Shown here piece after piece: positions 1 through 9,498 of a DNA stretch of 64,000 nt. Made by a program: the position numbers and the translations under genes. The stretch is from Marivirga sericea (GTDB taxonomy: Bacteria; Bacteroidota; Bacteroidia; Cytophagales; Cyclobacteriaceae), in assembly GCF_900177665.1 (NCBI RefSeq), contig NZ_FXAW01000009.1, positions 62,001 to 126,000 of the forward strand. The letters run 5' to 3'. The first letter of the stretch is position 1; each line of letters begins with the position of its first letter. The notes below the pieces were generated by a model that saw only the letters and a program-made list of their open reading frames with translations, was not told where the DNA came from and made no database searches.

Positions 1-64
1 TTTCTGCCTTCACAGAAATGAGGCTATGAAAAGGCGGACACTTATATAGCCCGCTTCTCAATTC

Positions 65-1060
65 TTAGAAGTCTTCGTCCAAAGAGAATTTAGCTTTATC
101 GCTATCTTCTTCTTTTTTCATTACACCTGCTTTTTGGTAATCTCCAACTCTTTTCTCGAAGAAATTGGTTTTACCTTGTAATGAAATCATTTCCATAAAA
201 TCAAATGGATTGCTTGATCCATAGACTTTATCGCATCTTAATTCTTGTAATAATCTATCCGCCACAAATTCAATATACTGACACATCAAATCTGCATTCA
301 TGCCGATCAATTTCACAGGCAAGGAATCCGTTACAAATTCTTTTTCAATTTCTACAGCATCAGTAATAATTGAAGTCACTTTCTCTTTTGATAACTTATT
401 TACTAAATGATCATTGTAAAGCAAACAAGCAAAATCACAATGCAAGCCTTCATCTCTTGAGATTAACTCATTAGAAAAAGTCAGGCCTGGCATTAAGCCT
501 CTTTTCTTTAACCAGAAGATGGAACAGAAACTTCCTGAAAAGAAAATACCTTCCACAGCAGCAAAGGCAATTAATCTTTCCGCATAATTTCCTTCATCAA
601 TCCAGCGTAATGCCCAATCTGCTTTTTTCTTCACACAGTCCATGGTGTCAATAGCATTGAAGAGGCTGCTTTTCTCTTTATTATCTTTCACATAAGTGTC
701 AATTAAAAGAGAGTAAGTTTCAGAGTGTACATTTTCCATGGCAATTTGGAAACCGTAGAAGAATTTCGCTTCAGTGTACTGAACTTCCGCCACAAAATTC
801 TCTGCCAAATTTTCATTTACAATACCATCACTTGCTGCAAAGAAAGCTAGTACGTGTTTTATAAAGTGAGTTTCGCCTTCGGTCAGGTTTTCCCAATCCT
901 TCATATCCTGACTTAAATCAATTTCTTCAGCCGTCCAGAAACTAGCTTCCGCCATCTTATAAAATTCCCATATATCTTTATGCTGTATAGGAAATAATAC
1001 AAAGCGGTCTTTGTTCTCCTTCAAAATTGGTTCGTCTTGAAATGTGGTTACTTCACTCAT
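65..1060 (-). CDS. nrdB: Ribonucleoside-diphosphate reductase, class I small (R2) subunit
   Basis: This is the radical-generating subunit that, with NrdA, reduces ribonucleotides to deoxyribonucleotides in the cytoplasm. The 331-residue protein is full length and reads very like eukaryotic R2. The di-iron ligands are all visible: D48, E109, H112, E170, E204 and H207, with the radical tyrosine at Y116 in the motif [11 protein letters not shown]. The C-terminus FSLDEDF matches the R1-docking tail of the eukaryotic type (FTLDADF). It is transcribed leftward toward the window edge; an nrdA partner could lie just outside, but only 64 bases are visible downstream. Two DnaA-box-like sites lie in the upstream gap. 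The start is the only sensible ATG, preceded by a non-coding gap. Confidence 0.97.
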   Translation of the reverse strand: MSEVTTFQDEPILKENKDRFVLFPIQHKDIWEFYKMAEASFWTAEEIDLSQDMKDWENLTEGETHFIKHVLAFFAASDGIVNENLAENFVAEVQYTEAKFFYGFQIAMENVHSETYSLLIDTYVKDNKEKSSLFNAIDTMDCVKKKADWALRWIDEGNYAERLIAFAAVEGIFFSGSFCSIFWLKKRGLMPGLTFSNELISRDEGLHCDFACLLYNDHLVNKLSKEKVTSIITDAVEIEKEFVTDSLPVKLIGMNADLMCQYIEFVADRLLQELRCDKVYGSSNPFDFMEMISLQGKTNFFEKRVGDYQKAGVMKKEEDSDKAKFSLDEDF

Positions 1061-1430
1061 CTTTGAAATGTTTTTTAGTTATGTAATAAATTCTTCAAAG
1101 AAAACAGGGTGGTTCAGGCTAATGAATTCTTACTAAAGCAGATAGAAAAAATTACGCAGTCAAAAATCTTTTTTTTCTTCCCTATTTTCTTGGCTGTGCT
1201 TACAAATATTAGGAAGAAAGCTGATAAATCAAAGGCTCAGTAGTTATGGACAGAGCAGTGTGGATAAGTATATAACTACCTATATTACAATATTTTAAAT
1301 GACTTTATCTTAGGATTACTTAGGGGTTTTTCGGCTGTATTTGAACATAAAAAAAAGTTGCAAAAGTTTTCCACAAACACAAGCATTTAAGCTCATAAAA
1401 AAATGACTCTAACAACCGTTTATTACATCA
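1061..1430. promoter_or_regulatory. Upstream region of nrdB with DnaA-box-like sites
   Basis: A 370-base gap with no credible gene. On the minus strand it holds a perfect DnaA-box match TTATCCACA (1259-1267). On the plus strand it holds a one-mismatch copy TTTTCCACA (1367-1375), and a weaker TTATGGACA occurs at about 1244-1252. No TAnnTTTG promoter element was found for nrdB, so the transcription start is unresolved. DnaA control of nrdAB is known in Escherichia coli; its use here is inference. Confidence 0.4.
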
Positions 1431-1937
1431 TTAATTATTATACAACAACCTCTCTTTCAGGTCCTCAGGCATAAACTCTATCTGAGGCTCGTGTTGATTT
1501 AAGAAAAATGCTAGTGGTCCGTAGTAGGTGTTTGCGGTAACCGGGTCTTCAAATTTTCTGTACACCCCCTTCTTCATTTTGTTTGATAATGCCGCTGATA
1601 CTGAGCTCCTTACTTTTGATTTATTAAGGCCTGGTTCCTTTTCCATAATAAAATCAACCACTTCATTCGTTTTGACTAACTTACGCTTAAAATCAATAAA
1701 ATAGGTGATTTTCTTAGTCCAAGCCCATTGATCATGATAAGCATTCGTCTTTTGATGCAGCAAATTCTGGGCTTCATTTTCTTGAAAGAGAGGTAAGTTA
1801 ACCAGATTAGAAAGATGACTATCTATCTCTTCAATCTCAGCTTTAAACTGATTAATCTTCATTTGTAAAGCCTTCTTTTTATCGCCTAAAGCTTTTATAT
1901 AGAGGTCGGTATATTTCTCAGGAATGTTTACCTTCAT
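1431..1937 (-). CDS. Hypothetical coiled-coil / winged-helix-like protein
   Basis: I do not recognise this 168-residue protein. Residues about 15-50 are charged, with heptad-like hydrophobic spacing (KKKALQMKINQFKAEIEEI), suggesting a short coiled coil. Residues about 85-150 contain 'TNEVVDFIMEKEPGLNKSKVRSS' style helices followed by a basic turn and 'KKGVYRKFED', which resembles a small winged-helix or HTH module in which lysine-rich helices precede a beta wing. There is no signal peptide or membrane segment, so it is probably cytoplasmic. It is monocistronic, with its own gaps on both sides. Two 12-base direct repeats lie 40-73 bases upstream of the start. A DNA-binding role is a guess. Confidence 0.6.
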   Translation of the reverse strand: MKVNIPEKYTDLYIKALGDKKKALQMKINQFKAEIEEIDSHLSNLVNLPLFQENEAQNLLHQKTNAYHDQWAWTKKITYFIDFKRKLVKTNEVVDFIMEKEPGLNKSKVRSSVSAALSNKMKKGVYRKFEDPVTANTYYGPLAFFLNQHEPQIEFMPEDLKERLLYNN

Positions 1938-1976
1938 TTTTTAATATATTTTGAACGCTTGGATGTTTCAAAATAA

Positions 1977-2010
1977 AGCAATTCAAGCATCAAAAGCAAG
2001 CAATTCAAGC
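1977..2010. repeat. Pair of 12-base direct repeats upstream of the 1431-1937 gene
   Basis: AGCAATTCAAGC occurs at 1977-1988 and again at 1999-2010, exactly 22 bases (about two helical turns) apart. A partial copy, TTCAAGCAAT, follows near 2075. They sit just upstream of the leftward gene starting at 1937, where a regulator could bind. Confidence 0.4.
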
Positions 2011-2151
2011 GTGTTTCGCTACTAAATTTACGTTAAACGTATTAAAATGCTCTACTCGCTCGTATTTTATACGATTTCAAGCAATATTACGATCGCTTAT
2101 CAAATGTGCAGAACAGGAAATCTCCAAATTACTTGATGTATTGCATTAGCT

Positions 2152-2183
2152 TTTGTAACTATTAAATAAAATCCCTATATTTG
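2152..2183 (+). promoter_or_regulatory. Bacteroidota-type promoter of rplU-rpmA
   Basis: TTTG (2152-2155), a 20-base spacer and TATATTTG followed by C (2176-2183) match the Bacteroidota consensus TTTG-N19-21-TAnnTTTGY exactly. The predicted transcription start is about 2187, giving a leader of roughly 42 bases before the rplU ATG at 2229. It also rules out any upstream start codon near 2181 for rplU. Confidence 0.8.
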
Positions 2184-2228
2184 CATTCCTTTTGGGAAAT
2201 AGTATACTTATTAAAAACAATTATTTCA

Positions 2229-2540
2229 ATGTACGCAATTGTAAACATAGCCGGAAAGCAGTTCAAAGTAACGCAAGACCAGTTCGTTTACGCTCCAAAG
2301 ATGGAGGGTGAAGATGGCGCTTCCGTAGAGTTCGACAAAGTATTGTTAGTAGACAATGATGGAAAAGTCGAAGTAGGTGCTCCTTTAGTTAAGGGCGCTA
2401 AGGTATCAGGGAAAATCCTTGGTCATGTTAAAGGCGATAAAGTAGTCGTATTCAAAAAGAAAAGAAGAAAAGGCTACAAGAAAAGAAATGGACATCGCCA
2501 AGATTTCACAAAAGTATTAATCGAAAAAATTTCTAAATAA
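2229..2540 (+). CDS. rplU: 50S ribosomal protein L21
   Basis: L21 is a 23S rRNA-binding protein of the large ribosomal subunit. The 103-residue product begins MYAIVNIAGKQFKV, the usual L21 start, and carries the basic KKKRRKGYKKRNGHRQ segment near the C-terminus. A longer reading frame open from 2181 exists, but that point lies inside the -7 promoter element, so ATG 2229 is chosen. It is followed after 8 bases by rpmA, the conserved L21-L27 pair, and the two share the promoter at 2152-2183 and the terminator at 2833-2863. Confidence 0.98.
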   Translation: MYAIVNIAGKQFKVTQDQFVYAPKMEGEDGASVEFDKVLLVDNDGKVEVGAPLVKGAKVSGKILGHVKGDKVVVFKKKRRKGYKKRNGHRQDFTKVLIEKISK

Positions 2541-2548
2541 TATAAACC

Positions 2549-2806
2549 ATGGCACACAAAAAAGGAGCTGGTAGTTCTAAAAACGGTAGAGAATCGGAAA
2601 GTAAACGATTAGGTGTGAAAATTTATGGTGGCCAAGCTGCAATAGCAGGAAATATCTTGGTTCGTCAGCGTGGTACTGCGCATCACCCAGGTGAAAACGT
2701 AGGGATGGGAAAAGACCATACTTTATTTGCACTTACTAACGGAGTGGTTCAATTTAAAAGAGGTAAGAAAGACAGATCTTATGTTTCTGTTGAACCTGTA
2801 AATTAA
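2549..2806 (+). CDS. rpmA: 50S ribosomal protein L27
   Basis: L27 lies near the peptidyl-transferase centre of the large subunit, where its N-terminal tail contacts tRNA. The protein is 85 residues, the family's normal length, and starts [14 protein letters not shown] with no cleavable N-terminal extension of the Firmicutes type. The conserved [20 protein letters not shown] block is present. It is the second gene of the rplU operon and ends 26 bases before a strong hairpin terminator. Confidence 0.98.
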   Translation: MAHKKGAGSSKNGRESESKRLGVKIYGGQAAIAGNILVRQRGTAHHPGENVGMGKDHTLFALTNGVVQFKRGKKDRSYVSVEPVN

Positions 2807-2832
2807 TAAAAGATAATTTAATCTTTTCTTAG

Positions 2833-2863
2833 AAGCCTTTCATAAAAATGAAAGGCTTTTTTT
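2833..2863 (+). terminator. Rho-independent terminator of rplU-rpmA
   Basis: Perfect 11-bp stem AAGCCTTTCAT / ATGAAAGGCTT (2833-2843 and 2848-2858) with an AAAA loop and a run of T to 2863. Confidence 0.9.
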
Positions 2864-3090
2864 ATACCCGACAAATCCATCAGCAGCAGCAAATTTTGGT
2901 ATGCTAGCAATAAAAGATGTGAAACATAATGCTTTGGGAACGGCATCTGTTCTTCAACAACATTTACTTCCCTTTGATATCTGCCCTCACTAATTTTCCT
3001 CCATCATATTACATTAAAAACTGATCTCTCTAGCTACAGCTGTAATTAATAACTATTATCTATCCAATTTATTTACTATCTTAATTATGC

Positions 3091-5259
3091 TTGATCAACA
3101 GAATTATCAAATTGAAATTCAGAATTTTATATATAGCCACCTATTTACTTTTCAGTTTTCAGTCTTTTTCAGGCATCCAAACTGATAGTATCAAAAATCT
3201 ATTGCAAAATTCGAATAAAGATGATCAAATTGACATACTCCATGAGTTAGTTTTCGATAATTGGCTAAATCGACCAGATTCTGCGATGAAATATGCAGAA
3301 CAAGCCTTAATGATCGCTCAAAGACTAAATGACCCTGTTCATATATCTAAATCCCTACGGCTTTTGGGAGGTACCTATACCTACAAAGGCGAATATGAAT
3401 TTGCCTTAGAATATAATATTCAAGCTCTGGAAATTGCTAATCAGATCAATGACTCTATTCTGATGCACAATGCCTTGAATAATATTGGCTACGTATACAT
3501 AAGCTTAGGAAATTACCAAAATGCTTTAGAATATTTGATGCGCTCTTATGAAATGAAGAAAAATTTAGGGGTGAAATATGGACTGGAACATACATTAAAT
3601 AATATAGGGTTAGTCTATCTTCAAGCTCAGATGTTTGATAGCGCTCATCACTATCTTGATGCGGGCTTAAAAGCAGCCAAAGACAATAAAGCCTATGAAC
3701 TGATTATCTATTCGCAAAATAATATAGGGAACACTCATTTAGCTCAACAAGAATACAGCAAAGCACGCCAATCTTTTAACTCCTCACTACAAATTGCCCA
3801 AAACCATGAAAATAAGAATTGGGAATCAGTTGCTTTGCAAGGCATGGGACAAGTAATGCTGCATGAAAAAAATTATGACTCTGCACAGTATTACTTCGAG
3901 CAGTCCTTCAAGATACGCGAAGCCATCAAAGACCAAAAAGGAAAGAGCGAAATCTATTTATGGCTTGGTAGATTATCTCTCCTCAGAGATCAAGCCAATG
4001 AATCATTGGAATACTTAGCAAAAAGTGACTCACTAGCTCATAAAATCAAGGCAAACAATATCATTATTGAGGTATACGAATTGAAGGCAAAAGTATACAA
4101 AAGTTTAGGTAATCTTGAAGCAGCTGATGAACTATCGAAAATGAATGTGATTCTCAAAGACTCTTTGTATGTGAATGTACTAGGTCGAAATTTGAGTTTG
4201 ATACATTTAAAAATGGAAGAAAACAAGAATAGAATGCTCTTGGAAAAGAACGAAATTGAGCTGAAAGAAAAAAGCTTTCAAAATTTAGTTTACATCTCCA
4301 TTTTAATATTAATCATCCCGTTCTCAATACTCATAGTACTAATTTTTCAAAGAAATAAGAAAATCAATAGCACACTAAAAAAGCAAAATGATAAAGTAGA
4401 GGCTCAAAAAGAAGAGATTGAATCGCAAAAAGAATACTTGGAGCTGAATTTAAAAGAACTTGAACGCGCCAAAAATGTCATCAGCCGCCAAAAGGATGAA
4501 CTTGAAGTATTAAACGGACAGTTAGCCGGCACTGTTGATAAGCGAAATATTGAGTTAAAATCAGTAAATGATAGGCTTAGAACTACAAGTTTGGAGTTAG
4601 ATAACTTTATCTATAAATCATCACACGATATTAAAGGCCCTATTGTAAGATTGATGGGAATTTGCAATATCGCCTTACAGGATGTGGAAGATGCCAAAGC
4701 CCTAAATTATTTCAGCATGCTAGACAAAGCTGCAATGCGGCTAAATATTATAATTGAAGAATTAAAATTGATCAGTGAATTACAAGACAAAACATTAGAA
4801 AATAGTCAGATTGATTTTCGAACAATCATTCAAGAGTCCTTTAATGAAGTGATCTACATTGAAAATATCAAAGATTTTGATCTTAACATCAGTATTGAAA
4901 GCAACTTTATTTTTTATTCCGATGAGTCATTGATCAAGCTAATTACTTTCAACATTCTTCAGAACGCTGTGCAGTTCATGAAGAGTGAAAGCCTTACTGA
5001 TTATAAAATCCAGTTTTCACTCACACACCAAGCCAAAAGCATTAGCTTACTATTTAAATTGTTTAATCTGCAGCTTATTGATGAAGAAAGCAATAAACTA
5101 ATGAACGGCTTCTCAAAAGCGGAAAAGGAATTTGAAAATATTAGTATCGGATTATATACAGTTAAGCAATGCATTCAAAAACTAGATGGGAGTTTCAGTA
5201 TTCACTCTTCAAAACAACAGCATACTATTTTTGAGATTAAATTACCGAAAAGTGTATAA
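3091..5259 (+). CDS. TPR-containing sensor histidine kinase with degenerate ATPase domain
   Basis: This looks like a membrane two-component sensor. A signal peptide (about 1-28) is followed by a periplasmic run of tetratricopeptide repeats (about 60-350), one membrane helix (about 397-420), a long coiled coil (425-495) and a HisKA dimerisation domain with phospho-acceptor H512 in SSHDIKGPI. An N-box-like NILQNAVQF is at 621-629 and a G2-like IGLYTVKQ at 686-693. The DxGxG G1 box expected between them is not recognisable (residues 651-680), so ATP binding is uncertain. The chosen start is TTG, which gives a good signal peptide; an ATG four bases upstream is out of frame. No response regulator is adjacent. 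Confidence 0.82.
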   Translation: MINRIIKLKFRILYIATYLLFSFQSFSGIQTDSIKNLLQNSNKDDQIDILHELVFDNWLNRPDSAMKYAEQALMIAQRLNDPVHISKSLRLLGGTYTYKGEYEFALEYNIQALEIANQINDSILMHNALNNIGYVYISLGNYQNALEYLMRSYEMKKNLGVKYGLEHTLNNIGLVYLQAQMFDSAHHYLDAGLKAAKDNKAYELIIYSQNNIGNTHLAQQEYSKARQSFNSSLQIAQNHENKNWESVALQGMGQVMLHEKNYDSAQYYFEQSFKIREAIKDQKGKSEIYLWLGRLSLLRDQANESLEYLAKSDSLAHKIKANNIIIEVYELKAKVYKSLGNLEAADELSKMNVILKDSLYVNVLGRNLSLIHLKMEENKNRMLLEKNEIELKEKSFQNLVYISILILIIPFSILIVLIFQRNKKINSTLKKQNDKVEAQKEEIESQKEYLELNLKELERAKNVISRQKDELEVLNGQLAGTVDKRNIELKSVNDRLRTTSLELDNFIYKSSHDIKGPIVRLMGICNIALQDVEDAKALNYFSMLDKAAMRLNIIIEELKLISELQDKTLENSQIDFRTIIQESFNEVIYIENIKDFDLNISIESNFIFYSDESLIKLITFNILQNAVQFMKSESLTDYKIQFSLTHQAKSISLLFKLFNLQLIDEESNKLMNGFSKAEKEFENISIGLYTVKQCIQKLDGSFSIHSSKQQHTIFEIKLPKSV

Positions 5260-5270
5260 CCAGCTCCTTA

Positions 5271-7943
5271 CTACTCATCATCTTGCACATTAACTGAAAT
5301 ATTTCCTCCAAGAGTAGTGGCAATACCTACTCTAACTCCCCAACCCTTGTACTGCATATTTTCATATTGGGTAGCAACCTCTATTCTGAAAAATTTGAGT
5401 ATGCCGTCAAGAGAATATCCAATTTCAGCATAATTATTACTATCAGGTGTATAAAGGTAATTTAAGAAAGCACCTTCTTTAAGTCCCATAAATCTGGTAG
5501 CAGGAATTTGAGTGATGAGTAATTTCCTAAATCTATGAAAGATAAAATTCTGCGCATAAAATTGGTCAGTACTGAACCTGTAATAGTCTAATAACCGGAA
5601 AGACTCCACCGGATCATTTTGTGTGATAAATGCTCTATTACCAGGGAAATGAGCATAATCCATAAAGCCAAGCTCATTACTATTTAAAAATGCTCCTATT
5701 TTTGTATTAAAATAAGTCCGTCCTTTAGCACCAAAATCAAATTCATCTTTGTACCCTACAACCAACCTGTCGAAGTCAACATTACTTCCTGCGAGGTTTT
5801 TAAACCCTTTATAGTATTCTAAAGTAAATCGTGTTGATCGTTGGGTTACAGGTCTTTTAATTCCATTTCTTATGACATATTTAATAAATGGTCGATAATA
5901 GAATTTCACATTAGCAGTTAAAGCCGTCTGCCCATCAAAATCATCTATAGGATTAATATTTACTGGATAGTTCGGTGTGAATTCTCGCTCCCAATCGATT
6001 ATCCTAAAATCAGCATTGTTATTTAACCTCTTCCGCTCTTCATATTCTAAATCCGCAGACATGCCTATTCTGGCCGAAAACTTTCTCTCAAAGGTCAACT
6101 TCATGAAATCTTTTTCATAAATCTTCATGAAGTTTTGTTCCCAAATTGTTGTAAAGCTGGTGTTAAGAAGTGGTCCAACAGCTGGGGCATCATTGAATTG
6201 TTGTATATATCTTCCCACTCTAAACTCGACATTACCTGTCTTAAATTGATACTTGGCTAAAACTTTCCCTGAAATTCTATTTCTCGCAACAGAATAACGA
6301 ACCGTTGGCTTAATGAGCGCATATGACCTCCAATTATGATAACTTCTGTCTTCAGTGGCACGATCTATCGTAGTATCATATTTAATAGGAATATATCGTT
6401 TTAAACCAATACTGTAATCCAAATTTAATCCTTCAACAGTATTATACTGAATATTTAAAAACGGATTATAGATCTTAAAATATAGCTTTTTTGCACTGTC
6501 TAGTTTATAATCACCTCCTACTATAATATCTGTAAGTTGAAAGGTTCTTTTCTTTACATTTTTGGTGGAGTCTTTAGAGGCTTTAATCTCTTGAACTACA
6601 TTGATGCTGTCAAGCTTCGCATAACCTCTAGTTTCATCTGTAGAAAGTGGAATAGGTCTAATTTGAGCCCAAAAAACAGAATCCTGATTAAAAGCAGAAG
6701 AATCCACTTCATAATCATAAATCCCAATTATATCTTGCTTTGCCAAGGAATCTTGTTGAGCCTTCTTGTAATCTTTCATGATATCCGATAAGTCCTCAGA
6801 CTTAACAGCTACTTTTTCTTGCTTTTGAGTATTTACCAAATCATTAGCCTCTTGTATAATCTCTTCGGTCATTTTACCTTGTTCTGCATCATCCTTATCC
6901 AAAATCTTGATGTTTCTAGGCAGAGCTGGGTTCAATTCAATTTTATATTTACTCATTGAAGCTAAGTACTTCCCTTCAAAACCTACTCCCATAAGTTTAC
7001 CTTCTACATCAAATTGGTGGGTGATAGGCATCCAGGCTAGATTATTTATACTTTGATATACCTGTCTAATTCGTACATCAATTCCAAGTTCAATCTGAGC
7101 ATTCAAATCTACTCTAAACAAAGCCCAGTCCTCTTCCACCAACTGAATTTCACCTTCAAAAACATTCGGAGCTGGTACTTTAGGGATAACTTTTATTTTA
7201 TTGATGAGATTTTTACCATCCATAAAGGCGCCTAAATGTTTAAATTTGTAATACCTAAAAGCTTTGGAGGATAAGGGCGAAATAACAGAAGCAATTTCAT
7301 CTTGATAAAAACTTCCGGCTATAAAACGCATGGGGTTAGCATTAAAATCAGTTTCCTTGGATGCATAGATCGAAATCACCTTTTCGGAAAACTGATTAGG
7401 TCTGCGATAGCTCACTTCGCTGACCGATTCCGTGATAATCATCGTTTCGGTATCAATACCTTCTTTTTTCAATACACTCCTTAAGTAAAACGGAATATCG
7501 GTAACTCTTCCTTTACCCTTTACATAAACAGTGGCAGAATAAGCATCAATTTGTTGGCGATGATAGCTGCTTTTGGCAATGGCTTTCCGCATCATCCAAT
7601 TTGCGGGATCAGTAGCCTTTGCTGTGGTTGTGACTTCATTTAATAACAAACTTTGCCTAGGCAATTGCACGTCCAGTTGAATATTTCCATTCTCAACAGT
7701 GACTTCTTTTGTAACCGTTTCATAGCCCACAAATTTATACTGGAGGGTATAAGTCCCTTTTTTCAGTTGTAATTCATAATAAGCTTCCTGATTGGTAGCG
7801 GTACCCGAACCGGTTTGCTCCACATAAATGGTGGCAAAAGGCAAAATTTCTCCCTCGTCACCATAGACTACACCTCTTACGCCCTGTGCATTAATGTGAA
7901 AAAAAGAATAAAATATTAAATAGACAGTAAATAATTTCTTCAT
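5271..7943 (-). CDS. DUF5686 / CarboxypepD-regulatory-domain outer-membrane protein
   Basis: A large exported protein of 890 residues. A signal peptide (MKKLFTVYLIFYSFF, ending near HINAQ) is followed by a CarboxypepD-regulatory-like beta-sandwich (about residues 20-105, with the typical GVVYGDEGEILPFATIYV start) and then a long region matching the DUF5686 family, rich in alternating beta strands in its C-terminal half, as expected of an outer-membrane barrel. Its function is unknown; family members are thought to be surface-associated. An ATG 63 bases upstream is possible, but it would place a non-signal sequence first, so ATG 7943 is preferred. It ends a leftward gene string sigma, anti-sigma, gmk, nadD. 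Confidence 0.8.
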   Translation of the reverse strand: MKKLFTVYLIFYSFFHINAQGVRGVVYGDEGEILPFATIYVEQTGSGTATNQEAYYELQLKKGTYTLQYKFVGYETVTKEVTVENGNIQLDVQLPRQSLLLNEVTTTAKATDPANWMMRKAIAKSSYHRQQIDAYSATVYVKGKGRVTDIPFYLRSVLKKEGIDTETMIITESVSEVSYRRPNQFSEKVISIYASKETDFNANPMRFIAGSFYQDEIASVISPLSSKAFRYYKFKHLGAFMDGKNLINKIKVIPKVPAPNVFEGEIQLVEEDWALFRVDLNAQIELGIDVRIRQVYQSINNLAWMPITHQFDVEGKLMGVGFEGKYLASMSKYKIELNPALPRNIKILDKDDAEQGKMTEEIIQEANDLVNTQKQEKVAVKSEDLSDIMKDYKKAQQDSLAKQDIIGIYDYEVDSSAFNQDSVFWAQIRPIPLSTDETRGYAKLDSINVVQEIKASKDSTKNVKKRTFQLTDIIVGGDYKLDSAKKLYFKIYNPFLNIQYNTVEGLNLDYSIGLKRYIPIKYDTTIDRATEDRSYHNWRSYALIKPTVRYSVARNRISGKVLAKYQFKTGNVEFRVGRYIQQFNDAPAVGPLLNTSFTTIWEQNFMKIYEKDFMKLTFERKFSARIGMSADLEYEERKRLNNNADFRIIDWEREFTPNYPVNINPIDDFDGQTALTANVKFYYRPFIKYVIRNGIKRPVTQRSTRFTLEYYKGFKNLAGSNVDFDRLVVGYKDEFDFGAKGRTYFNTKIGAFLNSNELGFMDYAHFPGNRAFITQNDPVESFRLLDYYRFSTDQFYAQNFIFHRFRKLLITQIPATRFMGLKEGAFLNYLYTPDSNNYAEIGYSLDGILKFFRIEVATQYENMQYKGWGVRVGIATTLGGNISVNVQDDE

Positions 7944-8010
7944 GCTGTGGTTCGAAAGGGTTAAAGATATTAAAGTTAAGGTTGATAAATGAAGCCTAAG
8001 TGACAAAAAA

Positions 8011-8589
8011 TCAGAAGTAAAGCTTTTTACCTTTTATCCTATCTAAAACCGCATCTGGAACTAAATATTTTACTGAGCGATTATTTTTTATTGACTTTCT
8101 AATAAAGGTGGCCGATATATCCATCATCGGAGCTTCTACGAAACGAACGTTTTCATGACCTTCCAATTCAGATTTTTTTGCGTTTGGCCGGGGATAAACC
8201 AATAAACCATAATCTCGCAAAATAACATCACTATTTTTCCATTTAGGGAAACTCTTCAAATTATCCTGTCCGATTATTAATTTAAAATGATGATTGGGAT
8301 GCTGATCGGTTAAATAGGCTAAGGTATCTGATGTATAACTTGGCTTAGGCATATCGAACTCTATGTCCGTAACTTTCATATGAAAATGGTCGCCAATCGC
8401 TGTCTGTACCAAGTCATACCTATCAAACTCGTGGGCGAGTGATTCTTTTTTTTTGAAGGGGCTTTGAGGAGATACAACAAACCAAACCTCATCTACATCA
8501 GACTCCTCCAACATCGTATTAGCAATTATCAGATGGCCTACGTGAATAGGATTAAAAGAACCAAAGAATAGACCTACGTTTTTACGCAT
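8011..8589 (-). CDS. nadD: Nicotinate-nucleotide adenylyltransferase
   Basis: NadD transfers AMP from ATP to nicotinate mononucleotide in NAD biosynthesis. The 192-residue protein has the nucleotidyltransferase motif GSFNPIHVGH near its start, PKPSYTSDTL in the middle, and the ISATFIRKSI motif near residue 160 that contacts ATP phosphates. The ATG at 8589 gives MRKNVGLFFGSFNP, the usual family start. A further upstream ATG (8604) would overlap gmk. It begins 4 bases after the gmk stop, so the two are presumably translationally coupled. Confidence 0.96.
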   Translation of the reverse strand: MRKNVGLFFGSFNPIHVGHLIIANTMLEESDVDEVWFVVSPQSPFKKKESLAHEFDRYDLVQTAIGDHFHMKVTDIEFDMPKPSYTSDTLAYLTDQHPNHHFKLIIGQDNLKSFPKWKNSDVILRDYGLLVYPRPNAKKSELEGHENVRFVEAPMMDISATFIRKSIKNNRSVKYLVPDAVLDRIKGKKLYF

Positions 8590-8593
8590 AAGA

Positions 8594-9169
8594 TTATTTT
8601 CCAATAAAATCTGTAACCATAGTTAATGCCTTTTCCTGAGAAGTAGGTAAGTCCTCATTCACTAAAGTAACATCAAATTCTTTCTCAAAAGTCATTTCAA
8701 ACTTCGCTTTGTAAAGCCTCTGCGATAAACTAGATGAAGATTCTGAGTTACGATTTTTAAGTCTCTCCTCTAAAACTTCTAAGGAAGGAACTTTCACAAA
8801 AACAGCTAGAGCTTGGTCCCCGAAATATTTCTTGAGCTTTAAGCCTCCTTTGACATCTACATCAAATATTACTGCTTTCCCATCATCCCAAATTCTTTGG
8901 ACCTCTTCTTTTAACGTACCATAAAAATTTCCTTCGTACACTTCCTCCCATTCGACAAACTCATCTTTATCAATGCGTTTTTTAAATTCCTCAACGGTCA
9001 AAAAATGATAATCAACTCCATCTATCTCTGTCCTCCCTCTTTTATCTCGGGTGCAGGCTGAAATCGAAAATCCTAGTTCAGGATGTTTATCTAATAAATG
9101 TTGAACGATAGTGGTTTTGCCCGCTCCTGATGGAGCAGAGAAGATAATAGCTTTACCTTTTTCTTTCAT
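8594..9169 (-). CDS. gmk: Guanylate kinase
   Basis: Gmk phosphorylates GMP to GDP. The protein is 191 residues with the P-loop [10 protein letters not shown] (residues 11-20), the GMP-binding segment [18 protein letters not shown] and the FDVDVKGG motif, all normal for the family. Its start codon overlaps the stop of the anti-sigma gene by ATGA. That links a housekeeping nucleotide enzyme to an ECF sigma/anti-sigma pair in one transcript. Confidence 0.97.
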   Translation of the reverse strand: MKEKGKAIIFSAPSGAGKTTIVQHLLDKHPELGFSISACTRDKRGRTEIDGVDYHFLTVEEFKKRIDKDEFVEWEEVYEGNFYGTLKEEVQRIWDDGKAVIFDVDVKGGLKLKKYFGDQALAVFVKVPSLEVLEERLKNRNSESSSSLSQRLYKAKFEMTFEKEFDVTLVNEDLPTSQEKALTMVTDFIGK

Positions 9170-9411
9170 TTTAAGAAGGCCGTTTCAGAGATTTTGTTTT
9201 GGATGGAGTTGGCTAATCCCGTGGGACTGGTGCTTGGTTTAATGTGGTTTTTAAGACTATCCTTAATCGACTTACTCAATAAGTATTCTTCTCTACATTC
9301 TTCACATTTTTCCAAATGCCCCATTAACTCATCATGTTGCTTTTGGGTAGCTTGTCCGTCAATTACTAATTCTAATAATTCAGTACATGCTTGCTTTTGC
9401 TCAACTTCCAT
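9166..9411 (-). CDS. Zinc-binding anti-sigma factor (ZAS / RsrA-like)
   Basis: An 81-residue soluble protein with the ZAS signature: C9, then H32-x3-C36-x2-C39 in [12 protein letters not shown]. In RsrA-type anti-sigma factors this cluster binds zinc and releases the sigma factor when the thiols are oxidised. There is no membrane helix, unlike many anti-sigma factors that sense envelope stress. The ATG at 9411 is chosen because it gives the compact ZAS domain; an upstream ATG at 9459 would add 16 unrelated residues. It lies directly downstream of the sigma gene it presumably controls and overlaps gmk by ATGA. Confidence 0.82.
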   Translation of the reverse strand: MEVEQKQACTELLELVIDGQATQKQHDELMGHLEKCEECREEYLLSKSIKDSLKNHIKPSTSPTGLANSIQNKISETAFLK

Positions 9412-9498
9412 GGTTTGCTTCTTCTTTAAAAAATTTTGGCTGTTGCCATTAATATGCAAATATGCCCAATGTTTTCCTCACCTAAAAATCTCCTCCAA

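Noticed and set aside
2901-2993. Small frame of 30 codons between rpmA and the histidine kinase
   Set aside because: Short, no ribosome-binding context, no family signature; it could be chance in a 284-base gap.
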